Source: Salicibibacter cibarius
Lineage (GTDB): Bacteria; Bacillota; Bacilli; Bacillales; Marinococcaceae
DNA: 64,000 nt
Direction of reading: 5' to 3'
NCBI RefSeq assembly: GCF_016495725.1
Contig: NZ_CP054705.1
Coordinates: 3,286,001 to 3,350,000 of the forward strand
Shown one piece after another: positions 17,039-26,026 of the stretch. The position numbers and the translations under genes were made by a program. Position 1 is the first letter of the stretch; every line of letters starts with the position of its first letter. The notes under the pieces were generated by a model. It was given only the letters and a program-made list of their open reading frames with translations, ran no database searches and had not been told where the DNA came from.

Positions 17039-17470
17039 TTATTCTACAACGATGCGTTTCATGCCGTCGCCGGCTTTCATGTCACGGGCAAGTGCGGCGT
17101 TTTCCGTTACTGTGCCAAAAACGGTATGAACGCCATCCAAATGAGGCTGCGGCTCGTGAACGATGAAAAATTGCGAGCTTCCGGTATCTTTTCCTGCGTG
17201 GGCCATCGATAACGATCCCATTTCGTGTTTATGCGGATTCCCCTCAGTCTCACATGCAATCGTGTAACCGGCGGAACCTGTCCCGTCCCCTTTCGGACAG
17301 CCTCCCTGTGAAACGAATCCGGGAATCACGCGATGAAACGTCAAGCCATTATAAAACCCTTCATTGGCAAGCTTTTCAAAATTCGCGACCGTATTCGGCG
17401 CTTCTTCCGGGTATAATTCAAAGGTGAGTTTTTCTCCGTTTTCAAGTTCGATGAATCCTGTTTTCTTCAT
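17039..17470 (-). CDS. ppiB: Peptidyl-prolyl cis-trans isomerase, cyclophilin type
   Basis: 143 residues from ATG 17470, chosen because GGAGGG lies eight bases upstream; longer in-frame extensions have no ribosome site. It is a single-domain cyclophilin with no signal peptide: [13 protein letters not shown] (catalytic Arg in FHR), [19 protein letters not shown] and [10 protein letters not shown] are all present. Length fits PpiB of Bacillus. It speeds folding at proline bonds in the cytoplasm. Upstream lies 52-bp array C, downstream a clear terminator. Confidence 0.93.
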   Translation of the reverse strand: MKKTGFIELENGEKLTFELYPEEAPNTVANFEKLANEGFYNGLTFHRVIPGFVSQGGCPKGDGTGSAGYTIACETEGNPHKHEMGSLSMAHAGKDTGSSQFFIVHEPQPHLDGVHTVFGTVTENAALARDMKAGDGMKRIVVE

Positions 17471-17568
17471 TGCTAGCCCTCCTATTATTCTGTCTGTTCT
17501 GTCACCATCCATCATCTTAACGCAATTGTAACACGGACATCCAGCCCTTTGCCCTATCAGCAAATGAT

Positions 17569-17800
17569 CCGAGCTTCTTTCGGCCGGTTATCGTGACCGA
17601 AAATAAGCATCACACGCTATTTCGGGCGCCATGAGACAGTGATGGTGACCGAAATTAGGATGCGCTCGCTTTTTCGGTCGTCATGAAACGCTCATGACGA
17701 CCGGAATCTGTCGAACCAGCGATTTTCGGGTATCATGAAACGGTCATGGCGACCGAAATTGTGATGCGCTCGCTTTTTCAGGTTCCATGAAACGAGAACC
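17569..17800. repeat. 52-bp palindromic tandem array C
   Basis: Units start at 17621, 17673, 17725 and 17777, with a degenerate one at 17569: exactly 52 bases each. A unit is a 33-base near-perfect palindrome (TTCGGTCGCCATGA, five-base loop, TCATGGCGACCGAA) followed by a 19-base linker such as ATTGTGATGCGCTCGCTTT. Linkers differ but share a CGCT-TT end. The same family forms array D at 23203. It lies between the ABC-F gene and ppiB. Confidence 0.88.
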
Positions 17801-17867
17801 CGACGTTTTGTGGCGCTAAATGAGAGAGAGTCCACCGGTTGTGACGCCAAAACCTAGCGAGACTGCT

Positions 17868-19739
17868 TCAATTCTCTTCCTCCATCACCGTTGCAAGTTC
17901 TGTCCATCGTTCCATTGTTTCTTCCAATTCTTTGGCCACTGCTTCCTGTTCTTTTAGCAATTCCTGAACACGGGCCGTATCGCTTCCCGCCTGTGCCATG
18001 TCTTTTTCCATTTCCGATTGTTTTTGCTCCAGTTGTTCGATGGTGTCTTCAATCGTTTTCCATTCTTGTTGATCTTTATACGAGACTTTTTTTCTCGGGC
18101 GACGTCTTGGTTCTTTTTGGGCCGGCTTTTTATCCGTTTTTGCTGCTTCTTTCTGGTCCAAGTATTCTTCAAAGCGTCCGTCAAACCGTTCCACACGACC
18201 GCTGCTTTCAAATATGAGCAAATAATCGGCGACCCGGTCAAGAAAATAACGATCGTGGGAAACGCTGACGACCGCGCCGGGAAATTGCGTCAAATAGTCT
18301 TCGAGCAAACGTAGCGTGGGAATATCGAGGTTATTTGTTGGTTCGTCCAAGAATAAAACATTCGGCTCTTCCATTAAAATACGTAACAAATACAGCCGGC
18401 GGCGTTCTCCCCCGGAAAGGCGGTTGATGTACGTCCACTGTTGGGAGCGTGGAAACAAAAAGCGTTCAAGCATTTGCTCTGCCGTGATCGTAACCCCATT
18501 TTTTGTCGTAATCACTTCCGCACCTTCTCGAATATATTCTAGGACACGCAATGAATGGTCAATATCTGCTTCACCCTGGGTAAAATAACCGATGCGAACG
18601 GTCTCGCCAATATCGACAACGCCGCTGTCGGGTTGCAAACGCCCGGCCAGAATATGCAAAAACGTACTTTTTCCCGTTCCATTTGCACCGGTAATCCCAA
18701 TGCGATCTCCGCGATCAACACGTGCACTTATGTCATCGAGAATTTTTTTATCTCCGAAGTCTTTCGAAATATTAATCGCTTCAATGACTCTTTTGCCGAG
18801 CCTTTTCGAATCACTTACAAAATCCAGTACCCCTTCCTCTTGCTTGGACGTCTCGGCTTGTAAAGCTTCCACTCGGTCGACGCGTGCTTTTTGTTTCGTC
18901 CCCCGGGCCTTCGGCATTCGTTTTAACCAGGCCATCTCCCTTCGCAGCGTATTCTTGCGTTTTTCTTCCTCTTGTTCGGCCTGGGCTTCTCGTTCCGCTT
19001 TCTTTTCGAGATACGTTTCATAATTCCCCTCATAATAGTGAAGGTTCCCGTGTTCAAGCTCAAAAATCGCGTCGGTGACCCGATTTAAAAAATAACGGTC
19101 ATGCGTGACGAGCAAAAGCGCTCCCCGGTAAGCCTTTAAAAAAGATTCCAGCCAAGCGATCGCAGACGCATCGAGATGGTTCGTCGGCTCGTCAAGAATG
19201 AGAAGATCCGCAGGTTGAATAAGCGCTTTTGCAAGCGCCACCCGTTTTTGCTGGCCACCGGAAAGTTCATCGACCTTCGCATAATAATCGTGCAAACCTA
19301 ATTTCGTTAGGACGGTCTTTGCCGAGGTTTCCGCTTCCCAGGCATCGTGTGCTTCCATAGTTGCCTGCGCATCATATAATTGTTTTTCGGCTTTTTCATC
19401 GCCCGGATTTTCTTGGAAACGCCGGAGGGCTCGATCATAACGATGAAGAGCTTGCATAACCGGAGCTTCCCCTTCATAAACCGCATCGAGGATCGTTTGC
19501 TTCCCAACTAGCACCGGTTCTTGATCGACATAAGCAATTGAAAAAGCATTCGCGTGGCGTATTTCCCCTTTTTCAACCCCTTCTGCCCCGGTGAGGATGT
19601 GCAGCAACGTTGATTTCCCTGTACCATTTGCGCCGATGAATCCAATTCGTTGTTTCGGTTCGATAACAAACGATACATCATCCAATAACGTTTTATCTCC
19701 ATATGTTTTCTTGAGATCGTTCGCAATTAACAGACTCAT
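17868..19739 (-). CDS. yfmR: ABC-F translation factor (Uup/YfmR type)
   Basis: 623 residues from ATG 19739; GGGAGG lies nine bases upstream, while an ATG at 19748 touches that site and longer extensions run into the previous terminator. Two ABC ATPase domains in one chain, each with Walker A (GANGTGKST), signature (LSGGQQKRVA and LSGGERRRL) and Walker B (LLILDEPTNHLD and VLFLDEPTNNLD). The linker between them is charged, and a coiled-coil C-terminal domain (about 535-620) identifies the Uup/YfmR branch. No membrane part. Such proteins bind the ribosomal E site and help at difficult sequences such as proline runs. The exact paralogue name is inferred from the coiled-coil tail. Confidence 0.85.
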   Translation of the reverse strand: MSLLIANDLKKTYGDKTLLDDVSFVIEPKQRIGFIGANGTGKSTLLHILTGAEGVEKGEIRHANAFSIAYVDQEPVLVGKQTILDAVYEGEAPVMQALHRYDRALRRFQENPGDEKAEKQLYDAQATMEAHDAWEAETSAKTVLTKLGLHDYYAKVDELSGGQQKRVALAKALIQPADLLILDEPTNHLDASAIAWLESFLKAYRGALLLVTHDRYFLNRVTDAIFELEHGNLHYYEGNYETYLEKKAEREAQAEQEEEKRKNTLRREMAWLKRMPKARGTKQKARVDRVEALQAETSKQEEGVLDFVSDSKRLGKRVIEAINISKDFGDKKILDDISARVDRGDRIGITGANGTGKSTFLHILAGRLQPDSGVVDIGETVRIGYFTQGEADIDHSLRVLEYIREGAEVITTKNGVTITAEQMLERFLFPRSQQWTYINRLSGGERRRLYLLRILMEEPNVLFLDEPTNNLDIPTLRLLEDYLTQFPGAVVSVSHDRYFLDRVADYLLIFESSGRVERFDGRFEEYLDQKEAAKTDKKPAQKEPRRRPRKKVSYKDQQEWKTIEDTIEQLEQKQSEMEKDMAQAGSDTARVQELLKEQEAVAKELEETMERWTELATVMEEEN

Positions 19740-19794
19740 CAATGCCATCCTCCCAATCACTGTCTTTATCTTAACACAACCGCGTTTTGCCATG

Positions 19795-19829
19795 AAAAAA
19801 CGACTACTCCGCGTTCGGAAATAGCCGCT
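19795..19829 (-). terminator. Terminator between the siderophore operon and the ABC-F gene
   Basis: On the minus strand CGGCTATTTCCG, a three-base loop and CGGAGTAGTCG form a stem with wobble pairs, followed by TTTTTT (19795-19800). It ends the leftward yclNOP-type operon before yfmR. Confidence 0.65.
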
Positions 19830-19927
19830 CTTTTCCTCGAATGTTCCACAAGTTTCACTCATCTCTTCATAAAAAGACCATCTGTGCAATTTCATGTCGT
19901 TCTTTATAGTGCCATCCTTTACATCCA

Positions 19928-20740
19928 CTAGGAAAAATATACACAAATTCGCTGACAGTTTATTTCTTCAATGTCAATCTCCATGTCATAAATATCGCGT
20001 AACGTATCCCGATTAATAATCTCATGGCAATGTCCTTTTTTAACGAGGCGCCCCTCTTTCAAGGCGACGATTTCATCGGAATAACAGGAGGCAAAATTAA
20101 TGTCGTGGACGACGATCATTATCGTTTTCCCCAAATCATCGACCAAACTCCTCAGTGTTTTCATAATCTGGACGGAATGCTTCATATCCAGATTATTTAG
20201 CGGTTCATCCAAGATGATATAATCCGTATTTTGGGCGAGAACCATGGCGATATACGCCCGTTGCTTTTGCCCCCCGCTCAATTGATCGAGAAATTTATCT
20301 TGGATGTCCCTAAGTGCCATATAATCAATGGCATCATCCACGTGCATCCAATCTTCTTTCGTTAACCTGTTTTGGGAATAAGGAAAACGGCCAAAGCTCA
20401 CGAGTTCCCGAATCGTTAAACGAATATTAATATCGTTGGATTGTTTCAATATGGATATTTTTTTCGCCAGTTCGTTGCTTTTAAATTTGTCAATGTCTTT
20501 GCCGTCAAAAACTACATCGCCTTCATCTTTTTTGAGCAAACGGCTAATCATCCCGATGAGCGTACTTTTGCCCGCACCATTTGGACCGATGAAAGATGTA
20601 ATCGTCCCTTTTTTCACTTGAACCGAGACATCATCGACCACTTTTTTTCCATCGTAAATTTTCGTTAGATTTTTTGCTTCAAGAAAGAAATTATTTTTTT
20701 CAGCCGGTTTTTTTTCCAAATCCAACATTTTCATGCTCAT
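19928..20740 (-). CDS. yclP: Iron-siderophore ABC transporter, ATPase
   Basis: 270 residues. ABC ATPase with Walker A GPNGAGKST (about 53-61), signature LSGGQKQRAYIA, Walker B IILDEPLNNLD and the switch His in VVHDINFA. The sequence (SILKQSNDINIRLTIREL, CYSDEIVALKEGRLVKKG) matches YclP, the ATPase of the petrobactin importer of Bacillus subtilis. The N-terminus is about 15 residues longer than usual. It overlaps the end of the yclO-type permease by four bases. The last gene of the operon; no binding protein follows, and a terminator sits about 100 bases downstream. Confidence 0.85.
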   Translation of the reverse strand: MSMKMLDLEKKPAEKNNFFLEAKNLTKIYDGKKVVDDVSVQVKKGTITSFIGPNGAGKSTLIGMISRLLKKDEGDVVFDGKDIDKFKSNELAKKISILKQSNDINIRLTIRELVSFGRFPYSQNRLTKEDWMHVDDAIDYMALRDIQDKFLDQLSGGQKQRAYIAMVLAQNTDYIILDEPLNNLDMKHSVQIMKTLRSLVDDLGKTIMIVVHDINFASCYSDEIVALKEGRLVKKGHCHEIINRDTLRDIYDMEIDIEEINCQRICVYFS

Positions 20741-21690
20741 TTGCCTTTGGTCCCCCTTAATAACAGGTAGATAAAATACGTCCCCCCGACGAAGTTAATG
20801 ATGACACTAAGTGGCGCAGCATACTCAAACACCCGTTCAACAACCAGCGTTCCGCCAACGAGGGCAACAACGCTAACAAGGATCGAAGCATAAATTAAGT
20901 GTGTATGTTTAAATGAGCGAACAAGCTCTCTGGCAACATTCACAACGAGTAACCCCAAGAACATGATCGGACCGACGAGCGCGGTTGATACCGAAACCAT
21001 GATCGCGATGACAACAAGGTATCTTCGGATCACATGATCATAAGGGACGCCCAAATTGATGGCTTGATCTCTGCCGAGCGATAGTGCATCTAGATATTTA
21101 AGGTACGGCCACACGTAGATTGTCGTAATAATGAGGATGACAATCGAAAGCCATAAAAGGTCTTCATTAATGTTGCTGAAACTTGCAAACATCTGATTCT
21201 GGATTGTCAAATATTCATTCGGATCAATAAGCACTTGCATAAACGTAGACAAACTTGAAAACAGCGTTCCGAATACAATTCCGACAAGCAAGAGAAAATA
21301 AATGTTCTGTTGTTCGCCTCGAAATAATAACACGTATAGCAACAGGGCGAACAAAACCATGATGATGATTGAGATGATGAAATTCGCACCTTGGCTCACC
21401 GATACAAATCCGGCTGTGCCGATAAAAAATATCAAGGAAGTTTGCACGAGAAGATACAGCGAATCCAATCCGATTATACTCGGGGTTAAAATCCGGTTAT
21501 TGGTAATCGTTTGGAAGATCATTGTCGAAAACGCAATAGCGGCACCGACAATGATAATCGCGGTCACACTTCTCCCTCTTCTCGGAAGTGCATAATCCCA
21601 ACCTTCAGGGCTTAGGCCAATAAACATATATGTCGCGATCAGTACTACGGAGGCAGCAATAAGTAAGGTGAAGATCCATCTAGCCTGCAT
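20737..21690 (-). CDS. yclO: Iron-siderophore ABC transporter, permease 2
   Basis: 317 residues, FecCD-family permease with nine or ten helices. The motifs GAAIAFSTMIFQTITNNRILTPSIIG near the N-terminus and LGVPYDHVIR, GPIMFLGLLVVNVARELV in the second half match YclO. With the upstream yclN-type gene it forms a heterodimeric channel for ferric siderophore. It overlaps the end of that gene by 11 bases and the start of the ATPase gene by four, so the three are translationally coupled. Confidence 0.88.
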   Translation of the reverse strand: MQARWIFTLLIAASVVLIATYMFIGLSPEGWDYALPRRGRSVTAIIIVGAAIAFSTMIFQTITNNRILTPSIIGLDSLYLLVQTSLIFFIGTAGFVSVSQGANFIISIIIMVLFALLLYVLLFRGEQQNIYFLLLVGIVFGTLFSSLSTFMQVLIDPNEYLTIQNQMFASFSNINEDLLWLSIVILIITTIYVWPYLKYLDALSLGRDQAINLGVPYDHVIRRYLVVIAIMVSVSTALVGPIMFLGLLVVNVARELVRSFKHTHLIYASILVSVVALVGGTLVVERVFEYAAPLSVIINFVGGTYFIYLLLRGTKGK

Positions 21691-22633
21691 GAGTGTTTCT
21701 CCTTAAGAGAAGGTAAATAAATATGGCGCTGCCTATAATGCCCACCATAAGCCCGATCGGCACCTCGTACGGATAGATAATGACCCTTCCCAATATATCG
21801 CAAGCCAATAAAAAGATGGCTCCGAATAAAGCCGTGTGCGGAAGGCTGTTCCTTAGATTATCGCCTTTCATGATCGATACGATATTCGGAATGATCAACC
21901 CCAAAAATGGGATCGATCCGATCGTGACGACAACCGTTGCCGTAATAATCGCGACGATGAATAGCCCGGCGTTCATAATCCGATTGTAGTTCATCCCCAA
22001 ATTGGCAGAAAAATCTCGCCCCATCCCGGCAACCGTAAACCGATTGGCGAATAAAAAGGCAATGATCACAAGCGGAATGCCGATATACAAAATCTCATAG
22101 TTCCCCCTGACGACAAGCGAAAAGCTCCCTTGCATCCAGGAAGACAGGCTTTGCATCAAATCATATTGATAAGCAAAAAATGTCGTGATCGCTTCGACTA
22201 CGCTGCCGAGCATCAGACCGACCAGCGGGACGAAGATCACATTTTTATAACGGATACGTTCTAAAATTTTCATGAAAAGAAACGTGCCGAACAGGGCAAA
22301 TAACATGGCAACAAACATTCGCTCCATCGTACCCGCTTGCGAGAACACGAGGATCGCGACGAGAATGCCGAGTCGTGCCCAATCCATCGTTCCGGCGGTT
22401 GTGGGAGAAACAAATTTGTTCTGTGTGAGCTGCTGCATGATCAGCCCGCAAACACTTAAACTAACACCGACAATGATAATACTCAGCAATCGCGGAAGAC
22501 GGCTGATAATAATGGTCTGAACCTGTTCATCATTGAGATTGAAAATGTCGGTTGGTGATATCTCCTGCACGCCAATAAATAGTGATGTGATCGATAAAAC
22601 AATGAGCAGTGGCAGTAAGTATTTTATTCTCAT
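21680..22633 (-). CDS. yclN: Iron-siderophore ABC transporter, permease 1
   Basis: 317 residues, FecCD-family permease. The stretches SRLPRLLSIIIVGVSLSVCG, LMQQLTQNKFVSPTTAGTMDWA-like and PHTALFGAIFLLACDILGR are close to YclN of Bacillus subtilis, where the yclNOPQ operon imports petrobactin. First gene of the operon. The promoter upstream carries a Fur box, so iron starvation should switch it on. Substrate preference is inferred from the family only. Confidence 0.88.
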   Translation of the reverse strand: MRIKYLLPLLIVLSITSLFIGVQEISPTDIFNLNDEQVQTIIISRLPRLLSIIIVGVSLSVCGLIMQQLTQNKFVSPTTAGTMDWARLGILVAILVFSQAGTMERMFVAMLFALFGTFLFMKILERIRYKNVIFVPLVGLMLGSVVEAITTFFAYQYDLMQSLSSWMQGSFSLVVRGNYEILYIGIPLVIIAFLFANRFTVAGMGRDFSANLGMNYNRIMNAGLFIVAIITATVVVTIGSIPFLGLIIPNIVSIMKGDNLRNSLPHTALFGAIFLLACDILGRVIIYPYEVPIGLMVGIIGSAIFIYLLLRRNTHAG

Positions 22634-22703
22634 AAATCATTCAAACAGCAGCAACTCTGATAAGCGCCATTGCCCCCCTAACTAAGATCATTAGTGCAAA
22701 GCC

Positions 22704-22765
22704 GATAATGAGATTCATTATCAATTATTCCACTTTGATTATATCATTTCTATTTCTATGGTCAA
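22704..22765 (-). promoter_or_regulatory. Sigma-A promoter with Fur box for yclNOP
   Basis: On the minus strand TTGACC (22760-22765) and TATAAT (22738-22743) are separated by 16 bases, a strong promoter. Just downstream, 22704-22722 reads GATAATGAGATTCATTATC, a perfect 7-base dyad around a 5-base centre and almost the classical 19-base Fur consensus. It covers the expected transcription start, so Fur with iron would block initiation. The rest of 22634-22973 holds no gene that I can support. Confidence 0.88.
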
Positions 22766-22973
22766 TGTTTATTGAGAAAAATATTCAGTTGAAGAGAGAA
22801 AAGAGGATCATTCAATTTCCCGGAAGCCACAGCAAATCAGGGTGAAAGTTTTTTATCGAACACTTGTTTTTTATATCCTGCTATGCTATCCTATCTATAC
22901 AATACCCCTCGTTAAGAACCCCTTGTCAGCCTACCGTGGATATTCATCATTTCACAAAGGATGTGGTACAATA

Positions 22974-23213
22974 ATGACAATAGCGATGCCCACACTTGTG
23001 CAAGAAAAACCCGCCCCGTATTTCGATCATGATGGCCTTTGGAAAAAAGTAATCACTGATTTATTTGAGCCATTCATGTTATTCTTCGCTCCCGATCTTT
23101 ACGAGCAATTGGATTGGAGCAAACAGCCAGACTCACTCGAACAGGAACTTAAACGCTCCTTTCCCGATAAAACAGGGACAAAGTATACGGATAAACTCAT
23201 GAAAGTTCATCAT
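22974..23213 (+). pseudogene. 5' fragment of an Rpn/PD-(D/E)XK transposase-like gene
   Basis: From ATG 22974 (AAAGGATG upstream) about 78 codons read like the N-terminus of Rpn-type recombination-promoting nucleases (PAPYFDHDGLWKKVITDLF, FAPDLYEQLDW, DKTGTKYTDKLMKV). Full relatives have 250-300 residues, with the nuclease motif after this point. Here the similarity stops where the palindromic array D starts, and the frame then only translates the array. I read it as a gene cut by the array or by a deletion ending in it. Confidence 0.6.
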
Positions 23214-23436
23214 GAAACAGTTCATGGCGACCGAAAACGAAAGCCAATCGCTCGTTCGGTCGCCATGAGGCAGCCATGCCGACCGAATATCTTTGATACA
23301 AGCCTTTTCGGTCACCATGAAGCGGCTATGACGCCCGAACGCTTTCGATTCATGCCATTACGGTCGTCATAAAGCGGTCATGGCGACCGAACACGAGAAC
23401 CGACCGCTTTTTCGGTCGCCATGATGCGGTAAATTG
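23203..23436. repeat. 52-bp palindromic tandem array D
   Basis: Same family as array C. Units begin at 23255, 23307, 23359 and 23411 (partial), with a left-degenerate unit at 23203. The 33-base palindrome (TTCGGTCGCCATGA / TCATGGCGACCGAA arms around AGCGG or similar) alternates with 19-base linkers of differing sequence. Paired changes occur in the arms (for example GCCATGA against CATGCCG in unit 23255 is imperfect, others are exact). Orientation is the same as in array C, judged by the linker ends. Confidence 0.87.
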
Positions 23437-23629
23437 TCCGTTAGGGGGCCAGAAGCGTTGCCGCCCGAACTACTCCCAAACTTCCAAATGTCTCCATGAT
23501 TGAGTAATTAATCTACCTCGCACTAGTGTCCAACATTCCTTTGCTATCGGCGCTCTTGGCAGGTATCTTTTTAAAAAAATTTAGGGATGTTCAAATAAAT
23601 AATTAGTCAATTATGGTAATATACACAAA

Positions 23630-23690
23630 AGTATCCTTTGTATATGTTTTAATGGTAGTAACAGCAACCAAAAATATAACAAAGGATACT
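23630..23690 (+). promoter_or_regulatory. Hairpin masking the transposase ribosome site
   Basis: AGTATCCTTTGT (23630-23641) is the exact reverse complement of ACAAAGGATACT (23679-23690). The right arm contains AAAGGA, the ribosome site of the transposase ATG at 23697. In a transcript that enters from outside the element, the arm would pair and hide this site, a known way to limit transposase made by read-through. Confidence 0.65.
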
Positions 23691-23696
23691 GATACC

Positions 23697-24932
23697 ATGA
23701 TACAGAAATTATCTAACGGATTCAAAGAAATTATGATAGAAACGATCGACAAATTAAAAAGTTCCGATAAACGCATCGCTTTAGCCAAGATCGCCAAAAC
23801 CTATGGAGATGGAGGACAAACAGCTGTAGCGGAAACATTTCATGTGAGTAGAGATACGATAAGAAAAGGAAGTTATGAGCTAGAATCAGGGTTTCCAATC
23901 ACAGATGCTTTTCAAGCAAGGGGTAGAAAGAAAGTCGAAAAAGGCCATCTCCCTCACCTGTTAGAAGATATCCAAGCCATTGTAGATGGCCAAAGCCAAA
24001 CCGACCCCAGTTTCAACACGACTCAACTGTATACAAGAATGACCATTCAAGAAGTCAGAGATCAACTCGTTCTCCAAAAAGGCTATCAAGATGCAGATTT
24101 GCCGACCAACCAGACGTTAAATACCAAACTCCATCAATTGGGCTACCACCTCAAGAAGGTGCAGAAAACAAAACCGGTCAAGAAAATCGAAGAAACCGAT
24201 GCGATCTTTGAAAATCTCCACGCCACTCATGAAGCTTATCAAGGAGAAAGCAATGCGGTTCGTCTTTCCTTTGATACCAAGGATCGAGTGAAAATCGGAC
24301 CGTTTTCGAGAGGTGGAAAAAGTAGAGTGCGTGTAGAGGCCGCAGATCATGATTTTGGTCAGACATTTTTATCACTATTTGGAATCCTGGATATGTCCAA
24401 TGAGCATGTCGAACTCACTTTCACGGCATCGAAAGTGACAGCTGATTTAATCGCTGATCAAATCGAAGCCTATGTTCACAAGTTGCGTTCACAACAGGAG
24501 GTGGATACCCTCATCATAAACGCCGATAATGGTCCTGAAAATAACAGTCGTCGAACACAATTCATGAAAAGAATGATTGAGTTTGCGGCTACCTACGACA
24601 TCAAAGTCATCTTAGCCTATTACCCGCCCTATCACAGTAAATACAACCCAATTGAAAGGGTGTGGGCAGTGCTTGAGCAACATTGGAACGGGGCCCTTTT
24701 GAACACACAAGAGATGGTTTTAGGATTCGCTGAGAGTATGACTTGGAAAAAGAAGCACCCTTCTGTCACCCTTGAAGAAAACACCTATGAGACAGGGAAA
24801 AAAGTTGAAAAGAACGTAATGGATCAATATGAAAAGATGATTGATCGAGCCAAAGGGATCGGGAAATGGTTTGTGGAGATCCACCCTCATCAGTGTAAGG
24901 CAGCGTTATATATGGGCTTAAAGACACAGTGA
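23697..24932 (+). CDS. ISAzo13-family transposase
   Basis: 411 residues from ATG 23697 (AAAGGA 11 bases upstream). N-terminal helix-turn-helix part (about 30-65, ALAKIAKTYGDGG to FHVSRDTIRKG), then a DDE domain: Asp in RLSFDTKDRVKIGP, Asp in LIINADNGPENNSR and Glu in YNPIERVWAVLEQHW, which is the ISAzo13 pattern. The reading frame is intact, so the element may be active. I could not find matching terminal inverted repeats: left of the gene the element may begin near 23583, and right of it near 24980. Confidence 0.85.
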   Translation: MIQKLSNGFKEIMIETIDKLKSSDKRIALAKIAKTYGDGGQTAVAETFHVSRDTIRKGSYELESGFPITDAFQARGRKKVEKGHLPHLLEDIQAIVDGQSQTDPSFNTTQLYTRMTIQEVRDQLVLQKGYQDADLPTNQTLNTKLHQLGYHLKKVQKTKPVKKIEETDAIFENLHATHEAYQGESNAVRLSFDTKDRVKIGPFSRGGKSRVRVEAADHDFGQTFLSLFGILDMSNEHVELTFTASKVTADLIADQIEAYVHKLRSQQEVDTLIINADNGPENNSRRTQFMKRMIEFAATYDIKVILAYYPPYHSKYNPIERVWAVLEQHWNGALLNTQEMVLGFAESMTWKKKHPSVTLEENTYETGKKVEKNVMDQYEKMIDRAKGIGKWFVEIHPHQCKAALYMGLKTQ

Positions 24933-25024
24933 ATAAAATTGGGGGAAAGGGGAGGTGTATGTCCACACGTTAATATTCGTTCTGTAAGCCTAAATATCAA
25001 TAAATTTGACACGATGAGTGGGGT

Positions 25025-25174
25025 GTGAATGACAATAAATCCCTCATCATTCGGCCTCGCCCCATTATTGGCTTGTTATTTTTCTTAAATTCCCTTAATC
25101 GTTGAGGGTGGATTGGTTCATTCATTGTATTTTCAGGGATTGCACTCATCACGTTTGCATCATACATTATCTAA
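25025..25174 (+). pseudogene. Broken small membrane protein gene
   Basis: From GTG 25025 (AGTGGGGT upstream) a 50-codon frame reads a hydrophobic peptide (PIIGLLFFLNSLNR, stop, GWIGSFIVFSGIALITFASYII) interrupted by one TGA in its middle. Two clear membrane segments on both sides of the stop suggest a small membrane protein inactivated by a nonsense change. No family recognised. The rest of 24933-25246 shows nothing else. Confidence 0.35.
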
Positions 25175-25246
25175 TCAAAACTTTATATAATCTGAAGAGG
25201 AATAGGTGATAATTCTTATTCAAATTAAGCGCCCGATTGCCGGTTT

Positions 25247-25666
25247 TCATTCATCAAATAAATTTTCATCTGGAAAAGCTGCTGTCCAGTGGTAGGGTTG
25301 TACTTCTGATAAAGTTTTGAAAACTACCTCATTTCCCGGTACACTAACTGCCACCCTTACATTTGGCCCCCAATAAATTAGCCTTTCCTGGCATACTCCA
25401 CACGGAGATAAGACTTTGAATTCTGAGTGCTCATCATCACGAACCAAACATATAGAATGAGTTACCTTTTTACCCAGTTTATGAGCCTCAAGGATTGCCC
25501 CTGTTTCCATACAGAGTTCAGTAGATGCAACAATGACCTCAGGTGCTATGCTTGTTAAAATGGTTCCATCCTCTAATGCCACTGCTGCAGCACCACCCCA
25601 ATCTGACGGATATTTTTCCTCAATTAATTCAACAACTGAATTGTATAAGTTCTTCTCTAAATTCAT
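25247..25666 (-). CDS. Cytidine deaminase-like protein
   Basis: 139 residues from ATG 25666, preceded by AAGGGGAAAG. Zinc-dependent deaminase fold of the cytidine deaminase group: the first zinc ligand and catalytic Glu lie in ELCMETGAI (Cys and Glu in place of the usual His/Cys-Ala-Glu), and the other two ligands in SPCGVCQERL. The length and the Cys-x-Glu form resemble blasticidin S deaminase and small cytidine deaminases. It could salvage cytidine or deoxycytidine or detoxify a nucleoside antibiotic; the sequence does not decide. It stands alone between an insertion sequence and short unknown genes. Confidence 0.75.
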   Translation of the reverse strand: MNLEKNLYNSVVELIEEKYPSDWGGAAAVALEDGTILTSIAPEVIVASTELCMETGAILEAHKLGKKVTHSICLVRDDEHSEFKVLSPCGVCQERLIYWGPNVRVAVSVPGNEVVFKTLSEVQPYHWTAAFPDENLFDE

Positions 25667-25825
25667 TGCTCTTTCCCCTTTGTCGAACATCGTAACATGA
25701 TTCTGTACTTAGAATTAAAATATGTTTTATCCGTTAAAATGGCCTTGTTTTTTAGAAGAGCTCAATCCTTCAGCAAACACGCTTATTTAATGATTAAATC
25801 TTCTTGTGCTTGCGACCATCACTTT

Positions 25826-25951
25826 TTATTCCTTTAATTGTTTATTTTTTCGGTGCATAAATATGATGCACTGCACGATTAATATACCAAAACCTGCTAC
25901 GAAAGCTACGGTAACCCCATGTAAATGAATTGAAAAAGCGCTGGAACCCAA
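25826..25951 (-). CDS. Possible 41-residue membrane peptide
   Basis: A frame from TTG 25951, with GGTGAGG eight bases upstream, encodes 41 residues: a short polar start with two His (SIHLHG), one hydrophobic helix (VTVAFVAGFGILIVQCIIF) and a basic tail (HRKNKQLKE). The good ribosome site and the clear single-span layout support a real peptide; nothing identifies its role. Confidence 0.4.
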   Translation of the reverse strand: MGSSAFSIHLHGVTVAFVAGFGILIVQCIIFMHRKNKQLKE

Positions 25952-26026
25952 TTCATATTCCTCACCCCTTCATATCAAAGCAAATTAAATGCTGGCATTT
26001 AACTTTTATTCGATACCATTTTTGAT

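Noticed and set aside
23214-23372. C-terminal half of the frame from 22842 as part of a protein
   Set aside because: It only translates the palindromic array D; the peptide (Arg/Pro-rich) has no family resemblance.
17569-23436. CRISPR arrays at the 52-base repeats
   Set aside because: Linkers are only 19 bases and resemble one another, the repeats are degenerate palindromes, and there is no cas gene in the window.
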